A stretch of DNA of 64,000 nt from Vandiemenella viatica (Eukaryota > Arthropoda > Insecta > Orthoptera > Morabidae): NCBI GenBank assembly GCA_031002005.1, contig JARYHS010009186.1, positions 107,792,829-107,856,828 of the forward strand. The letters are read 5' to 3'. Shown in pieces: positions 35,447 through 45,688 of this stretch. Position 1 is the first letter of the stretch. The number at the start of each line of letters is the position of its first letter. The notes beneath the pieces are model-generated. The model saw only the letters and a program-made list of their open reading frames with translations, ran no database searches and was not told the origin of the DNA. The position numbers and the translations under genes are program-made.

Positions 35447-35760
35447 TCTACATCTATACTCTGAAAATCACAAATACTGTGGGTGGCAGAGGGTGCTAAG
35501 CACCAATCCTAATTCTGCGCATTCCAATCCCGAACAGATCGAGGAAAGAAGGAATACATAAATGAATCAGTACGGCATCTTATTTCTCTAATCTTATCCC
35601 TCCTGTCATTGCGACCTAAATAGGTTGGCGGAAGAAGTATTTCGTTGCACTCATAAATTAAAGATTTTCGCATATTCTCCAGCAAATTCAAACGAAAACG
35701 ACGTCGTCTGTCCGCCAAACAATCCCAGCCCAACCCACGAATCAGCTCTGTGACACTCAC
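35447..35760 (-). mobile_element. LINE family L 3' end, copy 2
   Basis: Minus strand, 5'-truncated near 35760. The open frame 35760-35509 (83 codons) reads SVTELIRGLGWDCLADRRRR near its start and ends FFPRSVRDWNAQN. The GLGW-LADRRRR segment and the FFPR-RDWN end are characteristic of the C-terminal region after the reverse-transcriptase domain in CR1/jockey-type LINEs. The 3' UTR and (GATGTA)n tail run to 35447. No target duplication is clear. Confidence 0.85.
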
Positions 35761-36547
35761 GTAAGGACTGTAACCGTTCCTAACGGTTTTTGTGATAGTG
35801 AACTCAATATTCGTCTCTTTCTGCCAAGCTTCGTGTTTGCTGTCGTTAGTAGGTGTTTAAATAGTTGTGTCGTGATCTCAAAAGGAATAAAAACACGACT
35901 CCGACACAATTTTCTTTGGACAATGTATTTAGGCAGTTAAATTTTTTGCGGTGTCATGTACTCCGGGATACTTCAAACGCAAGTTCATAAAATTCTGGAA
36001 GCGGCAGAGGCGCCGTCTAGAGAGTTCGCTAGCTGGGAGTAGATGTCCGTTTTCAATTACCGCCGATGACCTTGAGGGCTGGCATGCAAAGTAAATAACA
36101 CGGTGGCTAAACAACTTGCGCAAGAATTTTCCAATTAATTTCCCTCCTGGCCGAACGAACGTTCCGCAGATCAATAATGAGAATGCTTAATAACCGAAAC
36201 TTTATTGTGAGAAATTATTGGAGAGCTAGGAAAGCTGGTATTACTGAGCTCTCTGTAGATACGAGTAGTGGTGGGAACTCGTTTCTCTGGGGAGGAGAGG
36301 GAAGTTATCAGGACGTCGCTTTGTCAACTCAAGGTAAACACCATATATATAAATAGACCTCAAGAATTTAATGACTTAAGGATTGTTAAAATGTATAATA
36401 TATATATATATAAAACCGCTGGTGTGGTTGCGTATATTTAATTAAAAATTTGAAACACCTTCAATCATCGTTATATAACCAAAATACATGCTTCGTAAAA
36501 CACAGTTAGGCCTAATAATTTGTAACATACAATAGAAAATTATACTA
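35761..36547. other. Unique DNA, nothing identified
   Basis: One 81-codon minus ORF (35929-36174) in GC-richer text shows no recognisable motif. A (TA)n run lies near 36399-36412. Confidence 0.5.
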
Positions 36548-36549
36548 TA

Positions 36550-37433
36550 CAGATGGAGGACAAAATATTACGAACACCTGTGAAAAAGTATGACATATTT
36601 CATACCTGCGGTACAGCCGCGCCACCTGTAACAGAAGTCTGCCACCTAGTGAGCGTGAAGAGGAAGGTATCAGTCTCTCAAGAGCAGTCACCTGCGTTGC
36701 ATGCGTCTATCGAAATGTCTGTGATAAGTTGAAATGTCAGACCTGTCAGAATTCCAAAGAGGAATGATTGTCAGAGCGCGTTTAAGTGGAGCATCGGTTA
36801 CGGAAACATCAAACCTTTTGAGGTTTGCAAGGAGTACGGTATCAGCCGTTGTGACAGCGTACATGAAAAAGGGTAAGACAGCGTCTTCAAAGCACAAAAG
36901 TGGCCGAAAGTCAAGACAGGTCTTGAAGCGCATAGTAGCCCGAAAGCACAAGCAATCGTTATCGAGAAAACATCCGAAATGAACAGTAATTTCCAGGATC
37001 CCGTTTCAACAAAAACTGTCAAAAGGGAACTTCATGGTGCGAACATTTAATGCAGAATGGCTGTTCGTAAACCCTTGGTGGCAGCAACTAATACTTTCAA
37101 GCGACGCCAGTGGTGCAGAGATCACAAAGGCTGGTCCCCACAGCAGTGGTAACAGATAATATGGTCAGATGAATCGTCATTCACCCTTTTTCAGACGACC
37201 GGACGCGTTTATGTCTGGAGAACGCCCAGAGAAGCGTCCATCCAGCCTTTCGGAATTAGAGACCGTTCTGCAGGAGGAATGGCTTAATATACCTTTAAAT
37301 ATTATCCATGACCTTTATGCATCTATCCCACGTCGCATTAAATCTGTACTTCAAACAAAGGGTGGTCCAACCCCCTATTAATAAAGATTTTCCATTATTT
37401 CACTGGTGTTCGTATTGTTTTGCCCTCCTCCTG
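36550..37433 (+). mobile_element. Tc1-like transposon, internally deleted (884 bp)
   Basis: Inserted at TA (36548-36549 and 37434-37435). The ends are imperfect inverted repeats of about 35 bp sharing CAG-GGAGG-CAAAA and TACGAACACC. Length is about half that of an intact Tc1 element (1.5-1.7 kb). Transposase coding is present as an N-terminal HTH piece, a fragment with the second catalytic D, and the C-terminus. The element could not supply its own transposase. Confidence 0.93.
36734..37381 (+). pseudogene. Tc1 transposase pseudogene
   Basis: Frame 36734-36979 encodes the paired-like DNA-binding region (SDLSEFQRGMIVRARLSGAS, then RSTVSAVV and the basic SGRKSRQ linker). A later stretch near 37160 reads IWSDESSFTLFQTTGRVYVW, containing the second catalytic Asp region. 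The end (LQEEWLNIPLNIIHDLYASI, then PRRI and KGGPTPY) is the standard Tc1 C-terminus in frame 37169-37381. The segment with the third catalytic residue (HDNDPKH to the Glu) is deleted, and frameshifts and stops separate the pieces. Confidence 0.92.
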
Positions 37434-37435
37434 TA

Positions 37436-38060
37436 TATTGTATAATGAAGCCTCGCGGTAGTGACTAAAAAATAAGATCAAATTGTACTCTTCGCAATAG
37501 TATTAAAAGTCAGTACGCATGTTAATGTCATTTTCTTGACTCTTTTTATCCAGCGCTCAATTTATTCCTATGATCTCCTAATATCTTCTATATGCTACTG
37601 TAATCTGTGCAATATATTAGCCTTCCTTCGTATTCTAATATTTGTTTTCCTTCCATTGTATCGCCTACCAATCTTCACAATGCGAATGTATTCAATGTGA
37701 TCCGCCATCCTATCTCTTGACTATATTCGATTCTTTCCGTTTCCTGTGTCCCTTTGCATCACAGACTTAGTCTATGCATCAATGACCTTCTATTTCTCTT
37801 ATTTTCCTAATTTTTACGTTTTCCTTCTAGAGTTGATACTATTTCATAAACGCCTATCATGTTGCAAATCCATCGAATTGGTGTTAATTTTGTGTCAACA
37901 TAATATAACACATTTAAATTCGAATTAAATCTTGTTATATCACATCTACCGAGTCCAGAAAGAAGATTAACGCTCAAACAAAGCACTCGCTTTGAGAATC
38001 CTCAACTCGGCCACCTTTCCAAAAGTTTTATTTCCCCTTCATCCCATCCACTTCCAACTT
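37436..38060. other. Unique AT-rich DNA
   Basis: Nothing recognisable; one 60-codon plus ORF without motifs. Confidence 0.5.
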
Positions 38061-38107
38061 GGCGGGACGAGGATTCGAACCGGCGTCTTTCCGAATGCCA
38101 GGCCAAA
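38061..38107 (-). repeat. SINE head fragment, family A
   Basis: GGCGGGACGAGGATTCGAAC, then CGGCGTCTTTCCGAATGCCA and GGCC. The B box is joined directly to the GGCGGGA tail-side block, as in the copy at 39.35 kb, so most of the body is deleted. Confidence 0.65.
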
Positions 38108-38776
38108 ACAATTATATAGAACACGTCCACTTACGCCCGTAAAACCCTATCGAAAAAAATTCATATAGATATATTCATTTTCTGACCATTATCCTCACTG
38201 TTATCACCTTTGTATTTCTTGTCCGAGCCCAATCCATTAAACATTGTGCATAGTTTCCCACATTTTTGTTATTACTATTATTCTATTCTCAGCTTATCGA
38301 TTTGTGAACCAGTGTGAATAGTTACTCTTCATTTTTATTTATTATTGGTGTATTGTCTCTTCAAGCAAAAATTTGGTAGCGTTTAATGAAAGCAGTTAAG
38401 TTATTTCCCGTTGTTACTTAGGCTCATGTTAAACAGTGGATCATATTAAACGTGAAGTATTTATTTCCTATTTCAGTTATCGTAATACTTTGATTTAAAG
38501 AGTATATGATACAAATTCATCAAATACAACAGAAGTAGAATAATAATAGTAGTAATAAATGGTAATGAAATTAATAATCATCATAATCATCTCCATCAAC
38601 ATACTATCTATAAACGTATATATAATAAAACAGTTTTTATTGGTTGCAAATAAAAGTTTTATTTTGCTGATGTCCCTCGCATCCTATTGATAGCAGATAA
38701 TATTGTCCGAGTTGTTCTCCGATACAAAAGCTCTAAACAAAAAATACAGACTAACGCTAGATCTAACACTCTACAG

Positions 38777-39110
38777 CAGGGGTGGCCAACCCAGATGATG
38801 TTGAGGGCCACTTCAGAAATGCATTATAACTCCGCGGGCCACATATAAAAATATTTATCCCCATTTTAGATTTATATTAACTATAGACATTTTTTTGGAG
38901 TGAAAAATTGAAACATAATGAGTTATTATTATTCTATTTACTATTACTCTTACATGAAGACATAGATAATATTATAATAATGACACTAAACGCAAATTGT
39001 AAAGAAATATATAACACTTAAAATAAAATATAAAAAATATTTTGTAAATGTGTGATGAATCTGGTGGGCCGTAAAATTGTTCAAGGCTTCCCCCGTGTTC
39101 GCCACCCCTG
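38777..39110 (+). mobile_element. hAT MITE, CAGGGGTGG family, copy 1
   Basis: Terminal inverted repeats CAGGGGTGGCCAACCC (38777-38792) and GTTCGCCACCCCTG (39097-39110). Flanks CTCTACAG and CTCTACTA agree in six of eight bases, and both have TA at the centre, as preferred by Buster-type hATs. The interior is AT-rich and non-coding. The left end matches the right end of the copy at 56.1-56.5 kb over more than 100 bases. Confidence 0.85.
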
Positions 39111-39351
39111 CTCTACTATACAGCTAGGTGTGCTTTAACTTTTTGATAATTTTCGTTTGTTTACGAGAATAACTTGGAACAGTTCCTGTTTACCGTACAA
39201 ATGGTATAGAGACAGTATCTTTTGTCCACTCGAAAGAAACATCAAAAACACCAAAAATTCACATAAATGTTTTTGCATGACCCACACAGGAATCACTCCA
39301 TGCGCTTGTCCATACTGATGCACGAAATTTAATTTTTTTGTACGGTCTCTG

Positions 39352-39480
39352 CGACTAGTTGATGTCGAAGGCATTAAAGCAGGCGGGCATGGGGAGGAAG
39401 AGGGGGATGGAGGAATGGCGGGACGGGGATTCGAATCGGCGTCTTTTCGAATGCGAGGCCAAAGCGTTACCGCTCAAACA
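39352..39480 (-). repeat. SINE, family A, internally deleted
   Basis: Tail side (GATGTCGAAGGCATTAAAGC, AGGCGGGCATGGGG) joins directly to GGCGGGACGGGGATTCGAAT and the head (CGAATGCGAGGCCAAAGCG, TTACCGCTC). The CCATGG-containing body is absent. The copy at 38.06 kb has the same arrangement. Confidence 0.75.
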
Positions 39481-39580
39481 TTTAGCTTGATAAAATCGAA
39501 CTGTTACATTATATAAATAGTTATTCAGAAATTTTTATCAAAATTTTATTTCTTAGTCGGTTTCTACCCATTATGTAAAC

Positions 39581-40215
39581 CAGGGGTGGGCAACCCAAAT
39601 GATCTTGCGGGCCACTTTGGAAATGCGTCATAACTCCGCGGGCCGCATATAAAATTATATATTGTATATCATATTAGATGTTCCGAGATTCGCGCGCATT
39701 ATGAGTTCGCAGCATATAACATAATTATTCCGTGAACTGATAACTGTAAACTCATAAATAAAGCAGGCAATATCTGTCATATATTCGCAAAAATATTATT
39801 TTAAAAGCAAAGTAATTTTTTTTTCTCATAGTTTCGACAGTTAATTTTGAAATATATGGATGCACAAATCATCTATTTTTTAAATACATTGGTTTTCACT
39901 ACATTGGCAATTATAAACTAAATATAATTTGAAAAAGTGTGATGAATCACGCGGGGTGGAAAAATCTTCAAGGCGGCTGCGGGTTGGCCAACCATGCTCT
40001 AAACCGAGTACGTTGCTTAGTTTTACTAATTTTCATGATTTAAAAAAGCTGCTCACATTTATTCGTACTTCAGAATGTGCAAATTATTTTTCTTGGGAAA
40101 ACTCTCAGCTGTGGATATTTTTCTTCGGAAAGGTATATTCTGAATCTCTCGCGGGCCGGACTGAAGCCAGCGGAGGACCGGATCCGGCTCGGCGGCCGGC
40201 GGTTGCCCATATATG
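39581..40215 (+). mobile_element. hAT MITE, CAGGGGTGG family, copy 2 (composite)
   Basis: Begins CAGGGGTGGGCAACCC at 39581 and is flanked by a perfect 8-bp duplication ATGTAAAC (39573-39580 and 40216-40223) within a satellite unit. The right end (GGTTGCCCATATATG) is a mutated terminus. A second end-like sequence, GGGTTGGCCAACCATG, lies inside at 39981-39996, so the element is either longer than copy 1 or two members fused. The last 80 bases are GC-rich. Non-coding. Confidence 0.8.
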
Positions 40216-40505
40216 ATGTAAACAATTACCTGATATTTTTTTGTATCATCAGTGCGTTTTCTCGTCAATCCAAGTCCTCGTTGCGTGACTGTGTGGATAA
40301 TTATAATGAAATTTTTATGATAGGTTTATTTTTTTGTCGGTTCCAACCCACTGTGTAAACAGCTACATATATTTTTTTTTATCACCGATGCATTTTCCGT
40401 CAGTTCAAGTCCTTATTTAATGATTGTATTCATATTTATAGTGAAACTTTTATAATCGATTTACTATCCGTGTATTCAAACCCAATGTATGAACAATTAT
40501 ATATA

Positions 40506-41297
40506 CAGGGTGTTACAAAAAGGTACGGCCAAACTTTCAGGAAACATTCCTCACACACAAACAAAGAAAATATGTTATGTGGACATGTGTCCGGAAACGC
40601 TTACTTTCCATGTTAGAGCTCATTTTATTACTTCTCTTCAAATCACATTAAACATGGAATGGAAACACACAGCAACAGAACGTACCAGCGTGACTTCAAA
40701 CACTTTGTTACAGGAAATGTTCAAAATGTCCTCCGTTAGCGGGGATACATGCATCCACCCTCCGTCGCATGGAATTCCTGATGCGCTGATGCAGCCCTGG
40801 AGAATGGCGTTTTGTATCACAGCCGTCCACAATACGAGCACGAAGAGTCTCTACATTTGGTACCGGGGTTGAGTAGACAAGGGCTTTCAAATGCCCCCAT
40901 AAATGGAAGTCAGGAGGGTTGAGGTCAGGAGAGAGTGGGGGGCATGGAATTGGTCCGCCTATACCAATCCATCGGCCACTGAATCTGTTGTTGAGAAGCG
41001 TACGAACACGTCGACTGAAATGTGCAGGAGCTCCATCGTGCATGAACCACATGTTGTGTCATACTTGTAAATGCACATCTTCTAGCAGCACAGGTAGAGT
41101 ATCCCGTATGAAATCATGATAACGTGCTCCATTGAGCGTAGGTGGAAGAACATGGGGTACATACTAACGAAACTAAAATGAGCTCTAACATGGAAAGAAA
41201 GCGTTTCCGGACACATGTCCACATAACATATTTTCTTTGTTTGTGTGTGAGGAATGTTTCCTGAAAGTTTGGGCGTACCTTTTTGTATAACACCCTG
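40506..41297 (-). mobile_element. mariner-like transposon with ~122-bp inverted ends
   Basis: Inserted at TA (40504-40505 and 41298-41299) inside the satellite. The ends, starting CAGGGTGTTA, are inverted repeats of about 122 bp (40506-40627 and 41174-41297) differing by a 2-bp indel and two substitutions, so the insertion is young. Total length is 792 bp, below the 1.3 kb or more of an autonomous element. The transposase N-terminus with the first catalytic Asp is missing. Confidence 0.93.
40708..41155 (-). pseudogene. mariner transposase C-terminal half
   Basis: Minus-strand frame. From about 41155 it reads HVLPPTLNGARYHDFIRDTL and on to an in-frame stop (near 41064). The open part 41052-40708 carries FMHDGAPAHFSRRVRTLL and SPDLNPPDFHLWGHLKALVY, the second and third catalytic motifs of the Tc1/mariner DDE/D domain. 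The HDGAPAH and SPDLNP motifs are intact. The N-terminal DNA-binding region and first Asp are deleted. Confidence 0.92.
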
Positions 41298-41639
41298 TAT
41301 ATATATATATATATATATTTTATTATTGGTGGATTTTCTCGCCTATTCAAGTCCTCACTGAGTGGCTGTATGGATTATTATATTGAAATTTTTATTACCG
41401 ATTAATTTTCACGTCGGTCCAAACAGCTATGTGAACAATTACCAAAATTTATTTATCACCTACGTGTTTTCTCGTCAATCCAAGTCCTCATTCAGTGGTT
41501 ATATGAATAATTATACTGAAACTTTTATCATCGTTTTATTAGCTCGTCTATTCCAACACATAGTGCGAATAATTACTTTTTTTTTTTATCACGGGAGCGT
41601 TTTTCTGGTCTTTGAGTAGTCCGATGTTCTGTTGGCTAA

Positions 41640-42060
41640 TGGCAAGCGACTGCAGCCCGCGGTCCCTTGGGCAATAACATGGAGGTGGTGGTCCTCCAGT
41701 TATTAGCTGGCTGCTTACACGTGATAGCAGATTTAGTGCGTGTATTGGCTTTATTGCCGGCGCCGCGTGGAGCCCCAGGCACGCGCTAATCACAGACTAT
41801 AATTCAACCTAAATAGCTTAGGAAACTATTCTTGTAAGATATCTGATTTATCGCTCGACCGTAATTTACGGCCGCAATTGCTGCCGGACACAAATAGCAA
41901 CTCACAAAACGCGCGCCCAGCTCCGTTTTCACCTTGAGTTTCTCCGCTGCTTCCGAAGCATTTCGCGCAGCGTGAAGGGGAATGCGAAAGATGGATAAGT
42001 AGATCGCGTATCGGGGCCCACGCTGGAGTACGGAAACGGATATGCAGTTTATCAGCAAAT
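41640..42060. promoter_or_regulatory. GC-richer, possibly regulatory block
   Basis: Non-repetitive, CpG-bearing text (GCCGGCGCCGCGTGG, AAACGCGCGCCCAGCTCC) with CAATAACATGG and TAATCACAG-type words, between satellite DNA and AT-rich DNA. ORFs on the minus strand are short and unrecognised. Confidence 0.3.
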
Positions 42061-42319
42061 GAATAATGTGTGTAAGAGAGAGGGAGAGAGATGCTTATCA
42101 GTCAGTTATCTCGTTTGGTGCAACTTCCTCTTATACCTCTCCAATTACATTCCTCGCTTCACGTCGCGTCATCCATTAGCATTAATATTGAGTCCTCGTT
42201 CTTGCCATTAACTTTTTATCGATACTACAGAAAACAATCTAGTTAATGATTATAAAGTTAATTTTTTTCCCTAATGATGCCCTTATTCGTCTTTAATTCT
42301 CTCTCTTTCCGAAAGTCTT

Positions 42320-42564
42320 ACCGAGCGTGGTGGGTGAACGGCTAACATTCTGGCCTCGCATTCGGGAGGACGCGGGTTCGAATCCCCGTCCGGGCATGCA
42401 GATTTGGGTTTTCATGGTTTCCCCAAATAACTCCAGGCGAATGCCGGATGCTTCCTTCAAAACGGCCATGGCCGAATTCCTTCCCGTTCCTTGCCTCAAT
42501 CCCATCCCGCCTCTAATGACTTCGCCGTTAACAAGGCGTAAAGCACAAGCAAAAAAAAAAAAAA
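42320..42564 (+). repeat. SINE, family A, full length with TSD
   Basis: Complete copy: A box (GGTGGGTGAACGG), B box GGTTCGAATCC at 42375-42385, intact body and 3' AAGGCGTAAAGC motif, then an A tail. Flanked by AAAGTCTT (42312-42319 and 42565-42572). It is one of the best-preserved copies and could retain an active polymerase III promoter. The opposing ORFs 42293-42505 and 42327-42587 are spurious. Confidence 0.93.
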
Positions 42565-42800
42565 AAAGTCTTCGTTCAGTATTCTAACTAAATATCGTAC
42601 TAAACTTCGACAGGTCACATCTTTATTTTTGGCAAAAGTTTTATGCTGTTTTACATTATTTTCTTTTTTTATAGTCTTATAAAAAATATTTCTGTTTGTC
42701 AATGTGTTTTGTATGATTGAGGGTTGTATAGCTTGCGGCAGGAATGTATTGTAATAAATTCTTGATAGTTGTGGAAGGTGGGAAAGTGTAAGAGCTAGCT

Positions 42801-43012
42801 TAATTTAATTTGATCGTGAAGGAGCACATGTTCCGGTGGCAATTACTCTAGTTACCTATTTGCCCAATTCTTCTTATTATTATTTTATCATCTTAAATCG
42901 TTTGAGTGTACCTTTCCACATCCACCTACTTTTACCCTTTACGAGATTCAATTTTATATTCTTTCAACGTCTTTGGTAAATTATTCATCACTTCCCTTGG
43001 TAATTAGCAACA
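42801..43012 (+). repeat. LINE-like repeat M, copy 1
   Basis: TAATTTAATTTGATCGTGAA, GGAGCACATGTTCCGGTGGC, CCACATCCACCTAC and TCTTTGGTAAATTATTCATC occur in the same order as at 60.37-60.67 kb. Non-coding; probably the 3' region of a non-LTR retrotransposon. Confidence 0.6.
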
Positions 43013-43077
43013 AACAATTTGTTACCCTGTGGGGGGGGGGAGAATTGAACCTGCGACATTAATTGCAGGAATACGAC

Positions 43078-43315
43078 TTTTTTTTGCTTATGTCTTTACG
43101 TCGACGTCATTATAGGCGGGAACAGACTGGGAGAGGGGGCAAGGAACGGGAAGGAATTTGACCTTGGCATTTTGGAGCAACCATAGCGGCAATCGCCTGA
43201 AGTGATTTGGTGAAAACATGGAAAACCCAAATCTGTATTGCCAAGCAGGGATTCGAGCCCGCGTCTTCCCGAATGCAAGTCCAAAGCTTTACCGCTCACC
43301 CATTATAGGCTCGGT
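43078..43315 (-). repeat. SINE, family A, full length with perfect TSD
   Basis: Minus-strand copy with tail T-run, GTCGACGTCATTATAGGCGG, body, B box region (GGGATTCGAGCCC complement) and A-box end CCGCTCACCCATTATAGGCT. Flanked by a perfect 9-bp duplication GAATACGAC (43069-43077 and 43316-43324). Confidence 0.93.
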
Positions 43316-43572
43316 GAATACGACATGGTGCCTCACCATGCGTAGTTACCTGAATTGAAGATAACAACCATGGTACGGTCTGTTTTGTATCGATTTTTAT
43401 TTTTTTTTTAGGAAAAGCACTATAAAATGTTTTATTCGTATTGAATGCACCTGTAAGAAAAGAAGTTGTAAGATATTGCATCAAATAAAATTTGTTGTGT
43501 AGAAACAGAAATAAATGCATTGAATGTGAAGGATTATTATCGAACAGCTGACAGTTTTGTGGATGTGGTGAT

Positions 43573-43788
43573 CAGAGCCGGCGCTAGGATTTTGGGGCCC
43601 GGGGTAACCAATTGGGGGCCCTTGGCGAATTCATCAGTTAGGGCCCTCCCTCAGACCAAGTGGGCGACCTTTTTTTCGCTCTACATCTAGTCGAACGGGG
43701 GACCCCTAAAGCAGGTGATCAGGCCCCCCATCAGCCGGGCGGGCCCGGGTACATCTGACTCGCTTACCCCCCCTTAACGCCGGCCCTG
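43573..43788. mobile_element. GC-rich 216-bp hAT MITE
   Basis: Ends CAGAGCCGGCG at 43573-43583 and CGCCGGCCCTG at 43778-43788 form an inverted repeat with one mismatch. Perfect 8-bp duplication GTGGTGAT (43565-43572 and 43789-43796). The interior is full of GGGGCCC and GGGCCC words and shares GGGCGACCTTTTTTT with the hAT end at 16.4 kb. Non-coding. Confidence 0.93.
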
Positions 43789-43796
43789 GTGGTGAT

Positions 43797-44407
43797 TACT
43801 CCGCCTTGTCTTAACGTTTGTGAATAAGGGAATATCAGAGAATCGTAAGATATACGTTAGTGTAGTCAGTGAAGTTTTCATATCCATTTTATTTGTCGAC
43901 TTTATCTTTGTTTGTAGAACATTTTCAGTGGTTTTCGGCTATCTTCCATTGTCACTTGAATGCAGATACCGTAACTGCTGTAATTGTCTACAATCGTCTT
44001 ATCAGACGCTTATTAAAGGACCCTCATATAATACATCATCATTGTACGAAAATTCATAACCAGATTTTCGTAAGCTTTTGTTTCCATTGCTTGAGTGATA
44101 CCAGAACCATAACCATTAAAACTCATGCCATCTTGTCTATATAGAAAAGTAATGATGTATTCTGAAAATTAGGCCCACGATAAAGAAACATCTGAAGCCA
44201 CCTTTCTGCACAGAAGCAGACAGAAAACAAACGTGATACGATGACGAAACATTTTCTCCTTCCTATGTATAAGACTAGAACATGATTCTGGTTTTTCAAA
44301 AGTAGGTGGTTCGATTCAGGCCTCAATAATGGGTTGAAATGCTATTTACGTGTTTTTGTCTATTTGTGGGAAATCTATAAAACTATTTTCAAATATTATA
44401 TTAAAAC
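43797..44407. other. Unique DNA, nothing identified
   Basis: Short overlapping ORFs (43820-44144 plus, 44123-44326 minus) show no recognisable motif. Confidence 0.5.
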
Positions 44408-44415
44408 TAGAAGTA

Positions 44416-44668
44416 GATGCTGAGGTTGGCGGGTGAACGGTATTAATGTGACCTCGCATTCGGTAGGACGCGGGTTCAAAACCCCGTCCGTCCACACAGA
44501 TTTAGGCTTTCCATGGTTTCCCCAAATTACCACAGACGAATGCCGGGATGATTCCATCATAATTCCATTGCCGAATTCCTGCCCCTTCCTTTTTCCCTGT
44601 CCTTTCCCCCCTCTAACAACCTAGACGACGACGAGGCGTAAAGCCATAAGTGAAAAAAAAAAAACACT
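44416..44668 (+). repeat. SINE, family A, full length with TSD
   Basis: Head with GGCGGGTGAACGG-like A box, B box changed to GGTTCAAAACC, body with CCATGGTTTCCCC, and 3' GACGAGGCGTAAAGCC followed by A12. Flanked by TAGAAGTA (44408-44415 and 44669-44676). Confidence 0.9.
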
Positions 44669-44676
44669 TAGAAGTA

Positions 44677-45420
44677 CGTACACAATGTGAGCAGGCTTTG
44701 TGGCTCTAAAAAGAAAGATAGAACCTATCACGCTTGGGAATGATTTGAAACTGTTGTTTCTTTCCATACTTTCGCTGTCGCTTGATATGGCATTATATCG
44801 AAATATGCTATTAAATTACGCCAGGTATAAATATTTTTAATAGCTCCATAAAGACAAATGAAAAAAAAACTCAATGCAAGAATCTGCTTGTGGTAGCTTC
44901 TTCAGAGCTTTTTTCCCCCACAGATATCTTTCAACTTATTTTTAAAAAGTTTATTACATTATTTATGCTATCAGCACGTGTCTATAATTAATCTAAAACA
45001 CTCCTTATAAGTAAAATGTGGTACAGGACAAGACACACACAATATTTGATTAAAATCATCCATACCTTAGGCCAAACTCGAACCAGGAACTCGCATTACC
45101 TTTAGTTTTATCTGTTGTTCTTCTCAGAGTATCCTATTACTCTAGCTTATCCTTTTCTCAATTGTAAGTTTAGGCAGTATCTTTTAGTAACTTTTTAACA
45201 TGAAAGAATCGGATGACTGAAATATCCGAGATTTAAAGGTGTTACCTTTTATGCCAGAGAAATGTGTGACAATAGACGTCCTTATGGCAAACGGAATGAA
45301 ATGACTACAGCACTCAACAGTATTGCTGATGTGAAAATTTGTTTATAATAATATAGCTCGCAAATCTACGGATAACGAGTGACAATTCCTTAGATTTTTT
45401 AAAAAATTTATTCCTCTAAT
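44677..45420. other. Unique DNA, nothing identified
   Basis: No gene or repeat can be supported. Confidence 0.5.
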
Positions 45421-45422
45421 TC

Positions 45423-45688
45423 ATCTACATCTACATATATACTCTGCAATTCACAAAATTGTGGGTGGCAGAGGGTGCTCAGCACCAAAGCTAATCTCTT
45501 TGCTGTGCATTCCAATCCCGAATGGTACGAGGGAAAAATGAATTCATGTAAGAATCAGTGCGACACCTTATTTCTCTAATCTTACCTTTCCTGTCATTCC
45601 GACTCAAATAGGTTGTTTTAACCTTCGTTGGGAGGAGGTTTGGGGACATAGTAACATCGTATTTGTTTGTTATATGTGTGTGCACTGA
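45423..45688 (-). mobile_element. LINE family L 3' end, copy 3
   Basis: Minus strand: C-terminal coding (SRNDRKGKIREIRCRTDSYM, then FFPRTIRDWNAQ) in frame 45685-45491, followed by a GTGGGTGGCAGAGGGTGCT complement 3' UTR and a (GATGTA)n tail at 45423-45440. It diverges more from copies 1 and 2 than these do from each other. 5'-truncated within the C-terminal region. Confidence 0.82.

Larger units (their letters stand above)
39500..41600 (+). repeat. Degenerate ~133-bp tandem satellite (about five units)
   Basis: Units start near 40245, 40381, 41322, 41455 and 41588, with a partial unit before 39580. Each carries TTTTCTCGTCAATCCAAGTC (or a variant), a TGAAA-TTTTTAT-ATCG block and a TCCAA-CCA-TGTG-AACAATTA block. 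The spacing is 133-136 bases once the two inserted transposons (39581-40215 and 40506-41297) are removed. No coding content. Confidence 0.8.

Noticed and set aside
40489..40872. 127-codon ORF on the plus strand
   Set aside because: It runs antisense through the mariner end and transposase and starts outside the element.
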